Below are positions 62,913-64,000 of a stretch of DNA of 64,000 nt, one piece after another. Every line of letters begins with the position of its first letter. Within the stretch, counting starts at the first letter, position 1. The position numbers and the translations under genes are program-made. This DNA is from Gammaproteobacteria bacterium (GTDB taxonomy: Bacteria > Pseudomonadota > Gammaproteobacteria > Steroidobacterales > GCA-2729495). Location: contig JAUHYQ010000003.1 of assembly GCA_030426355.1 (NCBI GenBank), positions 186,001-250,000 on the forward strand, given 5' to 3'. The notes below the pieces were generated by a model. The model ran no database searches. It was not told the DNA's origin and worked only from the letters and a program-made list of their open reading frames with translations.

Positions 62913-63698
62913 TCAGTCCCCGTTCAAATCGTAACCGTGTTCGCGTATTAGCTTACGCGCCGCCGGGCTCCGCAGAAAGTTCATGAATGCGCGGCCGGCC
63001 GGCTGTTCATTGAGCAGCACGGCTTGCTGCTCAATGGATTGGTGCAGATCAGCAGGAATCAACCAGACTGAACCCCGGGCAGCGGGTACCTGGGATGCAG
63101 CGATCAAGCCGAGTTGGGCGTTACCGCTGGCCACGAATTGAAAGGTCTGCGCAATGTTTTCGCCCATGACCAGCTTAGGCTGAATGGCCTCCCATGCCCC
63201 CAGCGCTTGCAAGGCTTCCTGTGCGGCACGTCCGTAGGGTGCCAGGCGGGGATTGGCAATAGCCAGGTGCGAATAACTGTTCGCCGGCGGTAAAGCGTTC
63301 GGCCGCACAAAATCGTCCGCAGCGCTCCACAGCGCGAGCCTGCCAATGGCATAGGTGGTGCGGCTTGCCGGTATGATTAACCCGTCCTTCTCGAGTCGCT
63401 CGGGCCGCTCGGTATCCGCTGCCAGAAAGACATCAAACGGCGCGCTGTTGATCACCTGGGCATACAGTTTTCCGGTTGAGCCGGACGACAAAACAATGCG
63501 GTAAGCGCTTTGTTTTTCGAATTCTCGGGCAAGCTCGCGCGCCGTGTTCAGGAAATTGGTCGCGACTGCTACCCGCAGCATTTCACGGCTGCTGTTTGCC
63601 GACATGTTTGCCGCAGGACTGCTTGTCGCCGGCGCGCTCAAAATCAGCGTAATGCTGAGCAGCGAAAGTGCGTAGCGGAAAATAGATTGTGAAAGCAT
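62913..63698 (-). CDS. modA: Molybdate-binding periplasmic protein ModA
   Basis: 261-aa substrate-binding protein with a signal peptide (ALSLLSITLILSAPATSSPA). The fold signatures VAVATNFLNTARELAREFEKQ, LSSGSTGKLYAQVINSAPFDVFLAADTERPERLEKDG (split over residues 70-106) and a C-terminal block with RSPAARKLIREHG match the ModA/WtpA class. The Ser-Gly-Ser-Thr loop is the oxyanion site. First gene of modABC; I see no ModE-type operator upstream, though the 199-bp gap to the right edge gene is AT-rich. Confidence 0.93.
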   Translation of the reverse strand: MLSQSIFRYALSLLSITLILSAPATSSPAANMSANSSREMLRVAVATNFLNTARELAREFEKQSAYRIVLSSGSTGKLYAQVINSAPFDVFLAADTERPERLEKDGLIIPASRTTYAIGRLALWSAADDFVRPNALPPANSYSHLAIANPRLAPYGRAAQEALQALGAWEAIQPKLVMGENIAQTFQFVASGNAQLGLIAASQVPAARGSVWLIPADLHQSIEQQAVLLNEQPAGRAFMNFLRSPAARKLIREHGYDLNGD

Positions 63699-63897
63699 GG
63701 TCGGTAACAGAGGTGGTTGGCGAACATTACATAAGTAAATGAAACATAAGTATTAATTTGTGAATCACGTCCCGTTTCGCACTACGTTGTTATTGCTTTG
63801 GCGACTTCTTGCGAGCATACTGTGTCGGCAAGTATTTCAGTACTGTTGCTGCATTAAAACATGAAGAGAGTGTCGAACACTCCAGGCCATAAGGACT

Positions 63898-64000
63898 ATG
63901 AAAACCAAGAACAATGATTGTTCCGCGTTCAAGCTGATCGCGATTCTTACCGCTGTTTTTTATTCGCTCAATACGGCTGCACAAATCGAGTTTGAAGACG
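63898..64000 (+). CDS. Secreted protein, 5' end only
   Basis: The start of a gene that continues past the right edge: ATG at 63898 preceded by AAGGA, then MKTKNNDCSAFKLIAILTAV and a signal-peptide-like core ending near LNTAAQ. The mature N-terminus begins IEFED. No family can be named from the 34 residues visible. It is divergent from modA. Confidence 0.7.
   Translation, partial: MKTKNNDCSAFKLIAILTAVFYSLNTAAQIEFED

Noticed and set aside
1-64000. tRNA or rRNA genes, CRISPR arrays, insertion sequences, prophage
   Set aside because: No tRNA cloverleaf, rRNA segment, direct-repeat array, transposase or integrase was recognised in gaps or frames.

Overview
The window is a dense, GC-rich bacterial chromosome segment. 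Gene content and order point to a gammaproteobacterium: gmk-rpoZ-spoT-ridA-recG, ubiCA, pilMNOPQ followed by aroKB, tesA-ybbA-ybbP, and a SURF1/COX15 cytochrome oxidase assembly cluster. A C-terminal VPIPA-type sorting tail on one secreted protein and the aerobic oxidase genes suggest a free-living, aerobic, exopolysaccharide-producing (perhaps marine) lineage outside the Enterobacteria. I cannot fix the genus from sequence alone. No rRNA, tRNA, CRISPR array, insertion sequence or prophage was seen.

Layout. 1-4.6 kb: TrkH (cut by the left edge), TrkA and UvrD on the minus strand. 4.6-8.2 kb: an unknown membrane-anchored protein, COX15, a SCO-like protein, SURF1 and a divergent DUF2909 protein. 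8.2-10.9 kb: bioC and bioB behind a good BirA-type operator, with comF divergent. 10.9-19.2 kb: ubiA, ubiC, recG, ridA, spoT, rpoZ (with a long acidic repeat tail), gmk and yicC, all minus. 19.3-24.7 kb: PP2C phosphatase, rph, rdgB, hemW, then a 383-bp gap with an AT-rich tract and an inverted pair of perfect DnaA boxes, then rpmE and gltA. 24.7-27.9 kb (minus): a nucleotidyltransferase-like protein with altered motif and PBP1A. 28.2-38.9 kb (plus): the type IV pilus operon pilMNOPQ, a large Ig-like lipoprotein closed by a strong terminator, aroK, aroB, dgt and pyrF. 39-43.9 kb: TesA-type esterase divergent from a YbbA/YbbP ABC transporter, then a D-2-hydroxyacid dehydrogenase.

43.9-50.0 kb is the least ordinary part. 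A PEP-carboxylase homologue with two of its signature loops replaced is divergent from a protein that resembles the C-terminal part of ribonucleotide reductase without its cysteine motifs. An SLC13-type transporter with RCK-type domains follows. 50.0-56.8 kb holds a complete trp operon (leader peptide, attenuator, trpEGDCFBA) in which every gene overlaps the next. 56.8-63.7 kb (minus): a VPIPA-CTERM HAF-repeat protein, a UbiD-family decarboxylase with a twin-arginine signal, a YhbQ-type GIY-YIG protein, a small unknown ORF, a FetB-like permease and modCBA. A secreted protein starts at the right edge.

On a larger scale, genes left of about 19 kb are nearly all minus and those from 28 to 57 kb nearly all plus. 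The DnaA-box region lies in the transition. This makes it a reasonable, untested candidate for a replication origin or another DnaA-controlled site.
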